From assembly GCA_030424715.1 (NCBI GenBank), contig JAUHWH010000008.1, positions 79,665-143,664 of the forward strand: 64,000 nucleotides of DNA. The letters are read 5' to 3'. Under the pieces are notes generated by a model. That model did no database searches, was not told the DNA's origin, and saw only the letters and a program-made list of their open reading frames with translations. Numbering within the stretch: the stretch's first letter is position 1; every line of letters starts with the position of its first letter. Below are positions 35,863-45,644 of the stretch, one piece after another. Both the position numbers and the translations under genes were made by a program. This DNA is from Bdellovibrionia bacterium (GTDB lineage: Bacteria; Bdellovibrionota; Bdellovibrionia; Bdellovibrionales; JAGQZY01).

Positions 35863-37371
35863 CTAATGTCGAAAATGACGAGTCCCCGTAAACACCATGG
35901 GAATACCTAGCTCTTTGGCCTTCGCAATCACAGCGTCATCTTTTATCGAGCCCCCAGGCTGAATGATTGCTTTTACTCCGTGTTGTGCCGCCAGCTCAAT
36001 AGAGTCGGGAAAGGGAAAAAAAGCGTCACTCGCTAGAAACTTATCAGACTGTTCTGGATGAAATTTAGCCGCTCTTCCGAAAGCTTGTTCCACGGCGTCC
36101 ACCCGGTTCACCTGCCCCATGCCAAGGCCTAAGGTTTGATCGACTCCCGTAACGGCAATCGCATTACTCTTTAAACAGGCACAGACTCGCCAAGCGAAAC
36201 TCAGAGCCTTCCAGTCGACAGGAGACAGTTCTCCAGAAACCAATTTCCAGTTATCGGAGTGACCGGCCACGCGATCCTGATCTTGCGTCAAATAACCGCC
36301 CAGCACTGTTCGAAACTGAGTCTCAGTATGCAAGGACTCCTGTAATAGGTTTGGCCAAATCAAAACCCGCAAATTCTTTTTTGCCGCCAAAAGCTCTTTG
36401 GCTTCGGGACTGATACTTGGTGCAACGATACACTCTAGAAATAAAGCACTCAGCTGTCTGGCGCAGGCGCCATCGATTTCACGGTTGAGAGCAATGATCC
36501 CCCCAAAAACACTCACAGGGTCCGCCTTTAGAGACTTCTCCAGGGCTGAGGCGATTGTGGCATCGCTGGCAACACCACAGGGATTGTTGTGCTTTACCGA
36601 GATCACTGTGATCTCATCTTGAAACTGCCGAAGGGCCTGTACGGCTGCGTCGAGGTCTAATAGGTTATTGTAAGACAACTCTTTACCCTGCAAAATTTCA
36701 GCCTCATGCAAGCCCTGCCCCTCGCCCTTGAACCAAGCGGCACTTTGACTGGGGTTCTCACCATAACGCAGAGTTTTGTGCAAAGTCCCGTGCAACCCAT
36801 GGGTTGTTGAGTCCATTAAATAGTCGGCAATATGTCGGTCATAGTCGCTGACATGGTCAAACACCTTGGCGGCTAATTTTTTTCGACTCTGGTGATCGAT
36901 CTCTTTGGTTTTTTGCACCCACTGATAATCCTCGGGGTCACAAACCACGGTGACACTATCAAAGTTTTTTGCAGAGGCTCTTAGCAAAGTGGGACCACCG
37001 ATATCGACCAGCTCAACCATCTCGGATTCCGAGTGATCTTTCTTCAGCCCCTCTTTGAAGGGATAGAGATTGACGACAACAAGATCAAAGGCCTCGAGGC
37101 CGTATTCACGCAACAAGGCTTGATCCTCTGGATTGTCGGCCCGCTGTAAAATGGGCATATGGATGTTGGGATGAAGGGTTTTTACCCGCCCCCCCATCAC
37201 TTCAGGGAACCCGGTCTGATCTTTGACACGAACGACCTGAAAGCCCCTTTCCTCTAGGTAGGAGGCCGTTCCTCCCGATGAGACAATACGCATGCCCTGA
37301 TTCGCATAGGGACGCAAAAATTCTTCTAAACCGACTTTGTTGGAGACACTGACAAGGGCATTTTTAAACAT
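35863..37371 (-). CDS. purH: bifunctional AICAR transformylase / IMP cyclohydrolase
   Basis: Catalyses the last two steps of IMP synthesis. The N-terminal cyclohydrolase domain begins with ALVSVSNKVGLEEFLRPYAN and has SSGGTASYLEE and GGRVKTLHPNIHM. The transformylase domain carries LRYGENPSQSAAW, SVKHNNPCGVASD and the late ASDAFFPFPDSIELAAQHGV. The 502-residue length is normal. It is an isolated purine gene within an envelope-lipid and amino-acid operon. AAGGAAGAG lies before the ATG. Confidence 0.97.
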   Translation of the reverse strand: MFKNALVSVSNKVGLEEFLRPYANQGMRIVSSGGTASYLEERGFQVVRVKDQTGFPEVMGGRVKTLHPNIHMPILQRADNPEDQALLREYGLEAFDLVVVNLYPFKEGLKKDHSESEMVELVDIGGPTLLRASAKNFDSVTVVCDPEDYQWVQKTKEIDHQSRKKLAAKVFDHVSDYDRHIADYLMDSTTHGLHGTLHKTLRYGENPSQSAAWFKGEGQGLHEAEILQGKELSYNNLLDLDAAVQALRQFQDEITVISVKHNNPCGVASDATIASALEKSLKADPVSVFGGIIALNREIDGACARQLSALFLECIVAPSISPEAKELLAAKKNLRVLIWPNLLQESLHTETQFRTVLGGYLTQDQDRVAGHSDNWKLVSGELSPVDWKALSFAWRVCACLKSNAIAVTGVDQTLGLGMGQVNRVDAVEQAFGRAAKFHPEQSDKFLASDAFFPFPDSIELAAQHGVKAIIQPGGSIKDDAVIAKAKELGIPMVFTGTRHFRH

Positions 37372-37381
37372 GGGCTCTTCC

Positions 37382-38758
37382 TTAGAAATTAATTCGCGAT
37401 AGGAGCACTTTTATATCGTCGTTGGTCAGGAAGAGTCCAGCCCCAATAAAACTTGACGCATTATCATTCCCATTGGCGAAAATATACTGTTGGCCACCCA
37501 CCACGTACATGCCCTTAAAAAAGCTGTAACGGAGGTAAGCTCGCACATTGGGCGTGTCAAAATCAAAGGCGTCGAAGGAGAAGCGCATTTGGTTTCGGTA
37601 AAAATTGTACTCCAGACCGACACCACCACGACTCTCCATCATGCCGCCCTTGATCGTCCAATTGTAAAACTTTTTACCGAAGAGGGCGGTTAACCGAAGT
37701 TGAAAATCATTCGCGGTTTCTTGCACCGTCACAGTGGGCTGCCCACCATCAACGACATTGGTCTGAGTTTGACGAGTGATCACTCCGTCAGGTGACGTGA
37801 TTCCAGCCACTTCATAAAAGCGATCCAGCCCCGGTTGAATCCGAATTCCTATGTAGGACCGAACGCCATCACCGTTGGTTAAAACGTGAGAGTAGTAGTC
37901 AAAGCTCGTTTGAATTTTAGAACCGGCATCGATAAAACTATTAATCCCAGCGATGGCGGTGTTGAGTTCTTCCACCGTCTCTTCATCGTTAACCAAGCGA
38001 CCGATCGTTCCTTCACCGCGATTGATTTTGCCTGAAATATCATCAATATTGCCGAGCGCACTTTCTAAGCGCATCATCGAGCTGTTGAAACGAGCCTGAA
38101 AGCCCTCTTGGCTCTCATCATTGATCAGGTCGTCGAGCGTGCCAGTGACATTGTTGAGGTGGTCAATCAACTCGGCCACTTCGTCTTTTTTACTGCCAAC
38201 CAGCTGAGAAAGATCGTTGGTCAAGGTCTCGATATTTTTAACAATTTTCCCGATGGGTTTGGCATCATCGCCTTCGGTGGCGTCGCGAATATTATTCACA
38301 ACTTCACCCAGTGACTTGGTGATTTTACTGACTTCCGTCACCAATCGATCAATCGAGGCATTGTCATCAACCACGATAATTTGTTCGCGATCTTTTAAGA
38401 CGGGATCGTTCATGGAACCAGGAATAATTTCGACATGCTTGTCGCCCAAAATCCCGTTGGCTCGGATCTCAATTTTTGCCGATTGTGTGATGACCACGTC
38501 TGGTCGGATGGCCATTTCGACAATGGCTTTGCCTTGGCTCAACTTAATGTCCTCGATCATGCCCACTCGAATACCGGCAACATTCACAGGGCTCTTTTTG
38601 ATCAGCCCCCCGGCATTTTCAATTTCAAACCAGACTCTTTTGGTGCCACCCATAAAATTCGGGCTCTCGGAAACTCGCATCGACATGACTCCGACTAATG
38701 TCGCAACCACGATAACCATCAAGCCCACTTTAAATTCGGGTGTTCCCAATAAATTCAT
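37382..38758 (-). CDS. mlaD: MlaD-type MCE protein with C-terminal barrel-like extension
   Basis: Substrate-binding component of a phospholipid ABC transporter (Mla). One N-terminal membrane helix (EFKVGLMVIVVATLVGVM) anchors it in the inner membrane. The MCE domain follows (about 40-120: ENAGGLIKKSPVNVAGIRVG ... ANGILGDKHVEIIPG). Then comes a long helical region (about 130-290) with coiled-coil-like heptads, and a C-terminal 160 residues with alternating beta strands (MRFSFDAFDFDTPNVRAYLR, SSFIGAGLFLTNDDIKVLLS) ending in NF. E. coli MlaD is about 183 residues; this is 458. Overlaps mlaF by 4 bp. Confidence 0.88.
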   Translation of the reverse strand: MNLLGTPEFKVGLMVIVVATLVGVMSMRVSESPNFMGGTKRVWFEIENAGGLIKKSPVNVAGIRVGMIEDIKLSQGKAIVEMAIRPDVVITQSAKIEIRANGILGDKHVEIIPGSMNDPVLKDREQIIVVDDNASIDRLVTEVSKITKSLGEVVNNIRDATEGDDAKPIGKIVKNIETLTNDLSQLVGSKKDEVAELIDHLNNVTGTLDDLINDESQEGFQARFNSSMMRLESALGNIDDISGKINRGEGTIGRLVNDEETVEELNTAIAGINSFIDAGSKIQTSFDYYSHVLTNGDGVRSYIGIRIQPGLDRFYEVAGITSPDGVITRQTQTNVVDGGQPTVTVQETANDFQLRLTALFGKKFYNWTIKGGMMESRGGVGLEYNFYRNQMRFSFDAFDFDTPNVRAYLRYSFFKGMYVVGGQQYIFANGNDNASSFIGAGLFLTNDDIKVLLSRINF

Positions 38759-39516
38759 TTCTTATTCACTCCTTTAGAAACAAAACGAGCCACTAAAGGG
38801 TTATCGGATTCCAGAAAAACTTTTGGAGGGCCATGGAGTAAAACTTTGCCGCTGTCTAACATTGCTACATAATCTCCGATGCGAAAAGCTGCGTGTAAGT
38901 CATGGGACACCACCAATGACGCAGTGTCCTCTTTATGATTATGCGTGCTCAAGATCAGATTATCCACCATTTCCGTTAAAATGGGATCAAGGCCAGTCGT
39001 TGGTTCGTCATAAATCAGAATATCTGGATCAAGGGCGAGGGCTCGCGCCAGGCCACAGCGCTTTCTCATCCCACCTGAAACCTCACCAGGCAATTTGTTG
39101 TAGTGCTTCTCATCGAGCCCGGACTGCTTTAGTTTTTCAAAAGCCATCTCTTTAATCTGAGACTTTGATAGGTCTTTGCGATGCTCTTTTAAGGGGAACT
39201 GCACATTCTCTAAAACCGTCATATCATCGAACAAAGCCGCGTACTGAAAGAGGACCCCAAAGTGCTTACGCATTTTGATGGTCTCTTCGTCTCCCATACT
39301 GGCGATGTCCTTGCCCAAAACCTTTATTTGCCCCGAAGTTGGCTTCAAAAGACCTAATATGTGTTTTAAAAGAACACTTTTGCCCGTCCCACTAAAGCCA
39401 ATGATGACAGTGATTTTACCTTTGGGCACCTTCAGGTTGATCCCGTTTAGAACATAGTCGCCTTCAGAGAAAGACTTTTTAACATCAATTATTTCAATCG
39501 CATTTTCTTGGGCCAT
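38755..39516 (-). CDS. mlaF: Mla ABC transporter ATPase
   Basis: Energises the MCE lipid transporter. Walker A is GFSGTGKSVLLKH (residues about 38-50), the Q-loop is GVLFQYAALFDDM, the signature is LPGEVSGGMRKRCGLARAL, Walker B is DILIYDEPTTGLDP and the switch His is in LVVSHDLHAAF. The SGGM(R/K)KR form of the signature is typical of MlaF. At 253 residues it is standard. Only AGAGA is visible before the ATG. Confidence 0.95.
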   Translation of the reverse strand: MAQENAIEIIDVKKSFSEGDYVLNGINLKVPKGKITVIIGFSGTGKSVLLKHILGLLKPTSGQIKVLGKDIASMGDEETIKMRKHFGVLFQYAALFDDMTVLENVQFPLKEHRKDLSKSQIKEMAFEKLKQSGLDEKHYNKLPGEVSGGMRKRCGLARALALDPDILIYDEPTTGLDPILTEMVDNLILSTHNHKEDTASLVVSHDLHAAFRIGDYVAMLDSGKVLLHGPPKVFLESDNPLVARFVSKGVNKK

Positions 39517-39540
39517 GACTGTCTCTGCTGAAAATTAAGG

Positions 39541-40401
39541 TTAGGCTGTCCACTTGTAATAAACTTCAATCAAATTCATTAAAAAGAAATCCAAAATAAT
39601 GATCATCACCATACTGAGAACAACTCCTCGGTTGGTGGCATCCCCCACTCCACGAGCTCCTCCCTTGGTGTTAAAGCCCCGGTAGGTGCATATCAATGAA
39701 AAGACCGCTCCAAAAACAGCGCCCTTGATAAGACCCTCGTTAATATGAGCGGGGTTCAACCACAAGGCTGTCTTGTCCCAGAAGATGGCTTCGTCCATTT
39801 CAAGAACACGGATGCAAAGAAAATAAGAGCCGATCATCGCCACAAAATCAAAGACACCTGTGAGCAACGGCAAGGCGATGATCGAAGCCCAGATACGAGG
39901 AGCCACCAGATATTCTTGGGGCTCAACCCCCATCACTTCAAGAGCGTCGATCTGTTCACTCACTCGCATCGACCCAAGGTTGGCAGCCATCGCCCCACCG
40001 GCGCGGGCCGACACAATCAAGCCGGTAAGAACCGGTCCCAATTCTCGAGCAATCCCCATGGCGACGATAGGGCCTGTCAGACTCGTGGCATTCACCATCT
40101 TAAAGCCGAGGTAGACCTGAAAAGACAAAGCCATCCCGGTGAATGTTCCCGTTAGAACAACAATAAAAATCGATTTGTTGCCGATGAATTCCATTTGCTG
40201 CACAAACTCTTTAAACCGGTAGGGTTTTGAAAAAAAAGTTTTAAGAGAGTAGGCACCAAAAGAAAAAACGTCTCCGACTTCATAGATAAACCCTTCGAAG
40301 GTTTGCCATAAGGTGAGAAAGGCCAAATCGATATAATGATTTACTTTTTGTCGAATCTGCTCAACCACTGCAAACCCCGTAGTCGCGTGGGACTCTCTCA
40401 C
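39541..40401 (-). CDS. mlaE: Mla ABC transporter permease
   Basis: Integral membrane permease of the MCE lipid transporter. The family signature runs GIARELGPVLTGLIVSARAG then AMAANLGSMRVSEQIDALEV and GVEPQEYLVAPRIWA. Five to six membrane helices. The track start overlaps alr by 41 bp; a GTG at 40368, preceded by GGGG and leaving only an 8-bp overlap, is an alternative start. The following mlaF is 24 bp away. No mlaB or mlaC gene is adjacent. Confidence 0.94.
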   Translation of the reverse strand: MRESHATTGFAVVEQIRQKVNHYIDLAFLTLWQTFEGFIYEVGDVFSFGAYSLKTFFSKPYRFKEFVQQMEFIGNKSIFIVVLTGTFTGMALSFQVYLGFKMVNATSLTGPIVAMGIARELGPVLTGLIVSARAGGAMAANLGSMRVSEQIDALEVMGVEPQEYLVAPRIWASIIALPLLTGVFDFVAMIGSYFLCIRVLEMDEAIFWDKTALWLNPAHINEGLIKGAVFGAVFSLICTYRGFNTKGGARGVGDATNRGVVLSMVMIIILDFFLMNLIEVYYKWTA

Positions 40402-41497
40402 TGATCCCGGTCATCACTTCGTAGGTCACCCGCCCGGCCTTCTCAGCCAACTCTTCAACTGTCACTTCATCGGTCCCTTGTCGACCGATAATCACGACTT
40501 CGGAGCCAATCAATAATCTGGGGTTTTGTTGTACCAAAGTTAAATCCACCATTGTGTAGTCCATACAAACCCGTCCTCGAACGGGAACTCTTTTTCCCTG
40601 CACTAGGAACTCGCCTTTGTTGGACAGGGAACGACAAACACCGTCCCCATAGCCCGCCGGCACAATTCCAATCACGGAGTCCTGAGGAGCCGTCCAAGTG
40701 CCACCATAAGAAACAACGTCTCCCGATTTTACTTCCTGAAGACTAACTATTTTAGACTTGAACTCCATAACCGGACTTACGAGAGGCTTTAATTGTAGGT
40801 TTTCACCGGGGTCAATACCATAGACTAGGAGGCCAGGACGAAAACCATAGCGATAGGGTTGTTTATTTTTGTGAAGAGCAGCGATCGCTGCCGAGTTGTA
40901 CACATGCTGAATGGGTGCCGATTGTTTAAACAAAGACGAAATCTTCTCAAACTCTTGCACCTGTTGCCAGGCACTGCCCTGTTCTTTCACGACGCTGGCT
41001 CCCGAATGTAAATGAGTCCCGAGCCCAGCAATCACCAGCAGCGGGTTTTTGGCGAGAACCTGCAACAGCCCCTCAATTTCATGGGACTGAAACCCCAAGC
41101 GGTGCATCCCAGAATCAATCTTTAGGTGAATCGGCGTCGCTTGCTGAATCTGTTGGCAGAGCTCACTGAGCTGATCGAAGTCCGAAACTACGGGGGTTAG
41201 CTGGTGCTCCAGTAAAGCTTGCACAGCGGCCTTGCCCTGAAATCCGAACACCAAAATATTTTCGGTGATGTGATGCTCACGGAGATGCACACCTTCTTCA
41301 ACAGAAGACACTCCCATTTGCTGGCACCCTGCTCGGATCAAGGTTTTTCCCACCGCAACGTCGCCGTGACCGTAGGCATTGGCTTTGATCATAGGACAAA
41401 CAAAATCAAAACCCGGACCAAAAGAACTGAGAACGCGATAGTTTTGGGCAAGACGATCCAGGTGAATGGTCAACGATGTCGGACGGAAGAAAGCCAT
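40361..41497 (-). CDS. alr: alanine racemase
   Basis: Interconverts L- and D-alanine for peptidoglycan. PLP-binding Lys38 is in MIKANAYGHGD. The second catalytic residue is the Tyr of VVSYGGTWTAP. GRVCMDYTMVDL is the third family mark. 378 residues is normal. It opens the long minus-strand run and appears to be leaderless: a TAAAAT ends 6 nt before the ATG. Confidence 0.95.
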   Translation of the reverse strand: MAFFRPTSLTIHLDRLAQNYRVLSSFGPGFDFVCPMIKANAYGHGDVAVGKTLIRAGCQQMGVSSVEEGVHLREHHITENILVFGFQGKAAVQALLEHQLTPVVSDFDQLSELCQQIQQATPIHLKIDSGMHRLGFQSHEIEGLLQVLAKNPLLVIAGLGTHLHSGASVVKEQGSAWQQVQEFEKISSLFKQSAPIQHVYNSAAIAALHKNKQPYRYGFRPGLLVYGIDPGENLQLKPLVSPVMEFKSKIVSLQEVKSGDVVSYGGTWTAPQDSVIGIVPAGYGDGVCRSLSNKGEFLVQGKRVPVRGRVCMDYTMVDLTLVQQNPRLLIGSEVVIIGRQGTDEVTVEELAEKAGRVTYEVMTGISERVPRDYGVCSG

Positions 41498-41503
41498 CTT
41501 TGG

Positions 41504-41533
41504 ATTTTACAGGCTGGACTCCCCACGAGTCAC
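41504..41533 (-). promoter_or_regulatory. promoter abutting the alr start (leaderless type)
   Basis: Minus strand: GTGACT (4/6), 18-bp spacer, TAAAAT (5/6), then 6 nt (CCAAAG) to the alr ATG. It probably drives the whole alr-mla-purH-cysE run. Confidence 0.5.
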
Positions 41534-41754
41534 CCTCAAAATCGCTTCTGCCCACTCCCTGGGCCGTCATCAATAATTCACTCATGGGAACCTCACTACC
41601 GATGCCTAGACCACCTCGTTTGCCTCTAAATTCGACTCAATTGTAAACACCACCAGAGCCGCTGTCGGGTCCAAAGATTATTGTTATTACTTAAGTTTAT
41701 CATCAAAAAGCCGATAGATTGGGAACCCCTGGGCACGACTTTTAAGAGGCATCA

Positions 41755-44181
41755 ATGAAAAAACCAAAGACTCCCAAAAACGAGAAGAAAAGACTTGAAG
41801 ATCTTTATCGCTACGAAACCTTAGACACCCAGTCGGAAACCTGTTTTGATGAAATCACAGCGCTGGCCCAACAAGTTTGTGGAACGGAAATCGCCCTCGT
41901 CTCATTGGTAGACTCAGACCGGCAGTGGTTTAAATCAAAGAAAGGTCTGGATGCTTCTGAAACACCCCGTGATATCTCATTTTGCGGCCATGCTATTTTA
42001 ACAGATGACTTTTTTCAAATCGAAGACACCCACAGTGATCAGCGCTTTTCTGACAACCCCTTGGTTACCGGCACTCCTCACATTCGATTTTATGCCGGCT
42101 CACCTCTAATAACCCCCAGTGGCAGCGCCATCGGCACTCTTTGCGTGATCGACTCGAAGCCAAAAAAACTATCGACTCAGCAGCAAGAAACCCTGCGACT
42201 GCTTGCCAAAAGTGTGGTCCAAATTTTTGAACTTCGCTTGAAAAACAAAGCCTTGCTCGAGACCAATGAGGTCATGACGGAATTTCAGAACGTGGCTCAT
42301 ATCGGCGGCTGGGAGCTCGACCTTGCGACAAAAAAGACAGTCTGGTCCCCAGAAATTTACAACATCTACGGAATTCCCCTAGGAACACCCACTGACGAGA
42401 TCCAAGGTCTGTCATATTACAGTGAAGAGAGTCAACACCGACTCGTTAAAGACCTGGAGAGATGTATAACCACAGGCGACATCATGGATGGCGCCTACGA
42501 GCTTACCGATACTGATGGCGAAAAAAAGTGGGTTCGCAACATCGGGCGCCTGATTCGTAATTCTGGGGGTGAGCCTGAGAAAGTCATCGGGACGACCCAA
42601 GACATCACTGATCAAATGGAACGAGAGAATGAACTGATTATACAGCGGCAATTTCTATCGGAGACTCTCAACAATATGCCCTCTATGTTCTACACGAGAA
42701 CGGCCCGAGGCGAGCTCTTGATGGTCAACGACAAGTTCTCAGAGTTTCACAATTGCAAAAACAAACCCGTTGTGGGTCGTCGAGATCGAGATGTGCTGGG
42801 TGAAAAAAACTTTGCGGTCACTTCAGTCAACGATTCAAAAACTTTGGCGGAAGGTTCGATTGTCGACACCGAAGAAGAGCTCTTTGACCACCAGGGGAAC
42901 AAAAAAATCTTTCAATCCTTTCGCTTCCCCTACCGAGATCAAAACGGCGAAATTTATGCAACAGGATGCATCTCTCTCGACATAACCAATAAAAAAATCT
43001 TGGAGTCTCAAGCGCTTCATCGGGCAAGACTCGCATCCATTGGTGAAATGGCGGCCGGTGCTGGCCACGAAATCAATAACCCGTTGGCGATTATCATTGG
43101 CTACATTTCTAAAATCAAAAAGCTGCAGGCCAAACAAGATCTCAGCGATGCGGAGCTCAGCACTATTCTAGAAAAAATCAATAGGTCGGCTTTTCGTATA
43201 TCGAAGATCGTCTCTGGTATTCGCAGCTTTTCACGTCACGAACCCCAAGAGACCATGGACTTTGACGTTGTAGAAACCCTGCGTGAATCGGTCAATATGT
43301 TCCAAGAAATCTTTGAAGGAGAGGGTGTAAAAGTCGAGTTCAGCACCCCACTGCCGTTCAACCAATACTATGTCGAGGGCAACCGTGGCCAAATCCAGCA
43401 GATATTAATCAATTTGATGACCAATGCCAAAGACGCCGTCAGCAAAACTTTAAACCCGAAGATAGAGGTGCATTGCGAAGACTTTAACGACGAGATCCTT
43501 ATCAAGGTGGCCGACAACGGCTCTGGTATTTCCAAACAAGTTCAGTCCCGCATTTTCGATCCTTTTTTTACGACCAAAGCCATCAACAAGGGCACCGGGC
43601 TGGGACTCAGCATCGTGCACAAGTTGGTAAACGACCACCAAGGGTCCATCCGAATTGACTCCGAAGAAAATGTCGGCACTACATTCAGCATTGTGCTTCC
43701 TGTTAAAAAAGACAGCTCCAAAGTTTCAAACGACCTACAAAGCCTCGCGGACAGCTTTGAGCTCCCCAGCTTGACGAAAGAAAAAAGCATTTTACTAATT
43801 GATGATGAGATCGAAATTCGAGAGCTTCTAAAAGAAAACCTGACGTTACACGACTTTGATGTCACCACGGCCCACAATGGGGTTGAAGGGCTTAAGCTCC
43901 TCGAAAACCCAGAAAACCACTTTGATTTGATCCTTTGTGATATTCGCATGCCCGAGATGGACGGTTACGAGTTTTTTCAACGAATTCAAAAACTCGACAG
44001 AACGCTCCCCAAATTTGTGTTTATCACCGGAGGGGTGAATATCGACCTCGCCGTGCCCTTGGCCGACTTGGAGAAGCAAGTGGATGGATTTCTATACAAG
44101 CCCTTTAGCCACAGCGAAATACTCAGAATGCTCAGTCAGGTGTTCGAAGAAGAGAGTGAGATTCTCTCCGACGCAGGTTGA
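41755..44181 (+). CDS. hybrid sensor histidine kinase / response regulator (GAF, PAS, HisKA, REC)
   Basis: Soluble: no membrane helix. Order: a GAF domain (about 25-160; DSDRQWFKSKKGLD, DISFCGHAIL), PAS/PAC (about 175-290; VAHIGGWELDLATKKTVWSP), a second PAS (about 300-420), HisKA with phospho-accepting His438 in GHEINNPLA, an HATPase with LINLMTNAKDAV, DNGSGI and GTGLGLSI, and a C-terminal REC domain with Asp729 in CDIRMPEMDG. All catalytic boxes are intact. The internal receiver implies a phosphorelay, but no Hpt or DNA-binding regulator is adjacent. AAGAGG lies 6 nt before the ATG. Converges on the degenerate GGDEF gene. Confidence 0.93.
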   Translation: MKKPKTPKNEKKRLEDLYRYETLDTQSETCFDEITALAQQVCGTEIALVSLVDSDRQWFKSKKGLDASETPRDISFCGHAILTDDFFQIEDTHSDQRFSDNPLVTGTPHIRFYAGSPLITPSGSAIGTLCVIDSKPKKLSTQQQETLRLLAKSVVQIFELRLKNKALLETNEVMTEFQNVAHIGGWELDLATKKTVWSPEIYNIYGIPLGTPTDEIQGLSYYSEESQHRLVKDLERCITTGDIMDGAYELTDTDGEKKWVRNIGRLIRNSGGEPEKVIGTTQDITDQMERENELIIQRQFLSETLNNMPSMFYTRTARGELLMVNDKFSEFHNCKNKPVVGRRDRDVLGEKNFAVTSVNDSKTLAEGSIVDTEEELFDHQGNKKIFQSFRFPYRDQNGEIYATGCISLDITNKKILESQALHRARLASIGEMAAGAGHEINNPLAIIIGYISKIKKLQAKQDLSDAELSTILEKINRSAFRISKIVSGIRSFSRHEPQETMDFDVVETLRESVNMFQEIFEGEGVKVEFSTPLPFNQYYVEGNRGQIQQILINLMTNAKDAVSKTLNPKIEVHCEDFNDEILIKVADNGSGISKQVQSRIFDPFFTTKAINKGTGLGLSIVHKLVNDHQGSIRIDSEENVGTTFSIVLPVKKDSSKVSNDLQSLADSFELPSLTKEKSILLIDDEIEIRELLKENLTLHDFDVTTAHNGVEGLKLLENPENHFDLILCDIRMPEMDGYEFFQRIQKLDRTLPKFVFITGGVNIDLAVPLADLEKQVDGFLYKPFSHSEILRMLSQVFEEESEILSDAG

Positions 44182-44207
44182 GGATTGCGCCCAGTATCAG
44201 GCGGCGC

Positions 44208-44223
44208 GACCCTCTACAGGGTC
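44208..44223. terminator. short hairpin between convergent signalling genes
   Basis: GACCCT/AGGGTC stem (7 bp if the flanking C-G pair is included) with a CTAC loop, between the stops of the hybrid kinase and the GGDEF-like gene. No T tract, so a barrier to read-through rather than a clear terminator. Confidence 0.3.
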
Positions 44224-45644
44224 GAAAACTCAGGTTCAAAATTATCGTCTGCGCTGTAAAGACAGACCTTGTTCTTCCCAGAGACCACCACTTGCGAGCA
44301 GGCTTGCTTGGCATCCTCGAAGAGCGCATCAGAGTCACCCGACAAACTCGGGTATTCACTAACTCCAAAGCATAAACGTAGGGGGGTGTTTTGCGTCTTC
44401 AGCCCACGAGCGACCAACTGCCGGCGAAGCGTCTCCGCCTTTATGGCCGCGTCCTCATAGCGGCAATGGGGTAAAACCATGGCAAAGTGACCCTTGTCGA
44501 GATGACAGATAAAGTCGTAGCTGCGCAAACTTTGTTTGATGATCTCAAAGGCTTGGTTGATCTGAGCGTCCTCGTCTCCGATATATTCGATCTGAGAGAC
44601 TATCAGGGCCACCGGCAACTTGAGACGCCTTGCTCTTGAAACTTCACGAGACAAGGCCAAGGGGAATTGTGTTTTCGTCACGGTCATTTCTAGATTGTTG
44701 TCGACTTCAACCCCGCGACCCGTTTTTTCTAAATCACAGTTGCGTAACGCCAAGCTTAAGTATTTTGCCGTCTTTTGCAAGTAGGGTGTGGCTTCAAAAT
44801 GAATCGCCACAATCATTCCGTAAAAATGATCAGCAAACTCCACCGGTTGCATCAAAAAGTTTTCACAGGAAAAACTTTCTTCAATAAGGCCACGAAGTCG
44901 ATTGAACTCTTCTCCGCGATCTTTACTGAGTCGGCTTTCATTAAAGGGTATACTCTGTCCCCGAAAGTAGTTCTCTGAGGCGAAGCTCGTGCGCGTTACG
45001 AGCAACTGATCTTTGGAGTGGTAATTTTTAAAGTAAACAAACTCACTGGTGGGAAAGTCGCTCTTCAGTTGAGTGATCATTTGCTCGACCATTCCAGACT
45101 CCGTCTGCTGACTGGAACTTAGTAAACCGGAGATGTCTGTCTCCAAGGCCGGACTGCGGGGCTGAAAAGAGTCACGAGAGGCCTGTTCATCCAGGCGCTC
45201 GACGATCTTTGCCGTTTCATCAGATCTTTGTTCGGCGATGAACTTGTATATCGACTTTTCAATGATTTTGTTCAGGCGTAATTCCAGCATCTCTGGCCCG
45301 GCCGCTGGCCAGCTTAAAAAATCATCGACCAGTCCAGCTTTCAGCAATGCGTGCACCCCGGGCCAGAACTCTCGGCCACCGAGTAAAATAATTTCTACCT
45401 CTGAGGAGGCTTCTCTGACTTTCGTCAACATTTCTCTAAAGCGTAGACTCAAAGGCTGATAATAGAGAACAAACACATGGGGTAAGTCTTGCTTCAAAGA
45501 CTCTAAGAAAAGACCTCGACTGTTAAAAACAGTGATATCAAAACCACTTTTCTTCAAAAGGTCGCTAACTTTATCGCCCCGACTGATCTCCTCATCGTAG
45601 CAATAGATTTTGAATTCCTCTTTATAAGCCTCAACGATTGACAT
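44214..45644 (-). CDS. signalling protein with REC-like N-terminus and degenerate GGDEF domain
   Basis: The first 120 residues resemble a receiver fold (FKIYCYDEEISRGDKVSDLL ... SEVEIILLGG), but no standard DxxMP phosphorylation site is evident. A middle GAF-like region (about 190-320) follows. The C-terminal 150 residues have diguanylate-cyclase topology: LALSREVSRARRLKLPVALI, then HLDKGHFAMVLPH where GG[DE]EF should be, and LCFGVSEYPSLSGDSDALFE. The catalytic signature is lost, so it is unlikely to make c-di-GMP. The track start (45764) lies inside the upstream gene; the ATG at 45644 follows AAGGA by 5 nt and overlaps that gene by 14 bp. Confidence 0.75.
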   Translation of the reverse strand: MSIVEAYKEEFKIYCYDEEISRGDKVSDLLKKSGFDITVFNSRGLFLESLKQDLPHVFVLYYQPLSLRFREMLTKVREASSEVEIILLGGREFWPGVHALLKAGLVDDFLSWPAAGPEMLELRLNKIIEKSIYKFIAEQRSDETAKIVERLDEQASRDSFQPRSPALETDISGLLSSSQQTESGMVEQMITQLKSDFPTSEFVYFKNYHSKDQLLVTRTSFASENYFRGQSIPFNESRLSKDRGEEFNRLRGLIEESFSCENFLMQPVEFADHFYGMIVAIHFEATPYLQKTAKYLSLALRNCDLEKTGRGVEVDNNLEMTVTKTQFPLALSREVSRARRLKLPVALIVSQIEYIGDEDAQINQAFEIIKQSLRSYDFICHLDKGHFAMVLPHCRYEDAAIKAETLRRQLVARGLKTQNTPLRLCFGVSEYPSLSGDSDALFEDAKQACSQVVVSGKNKVCLYSADDNFEPEFSTL

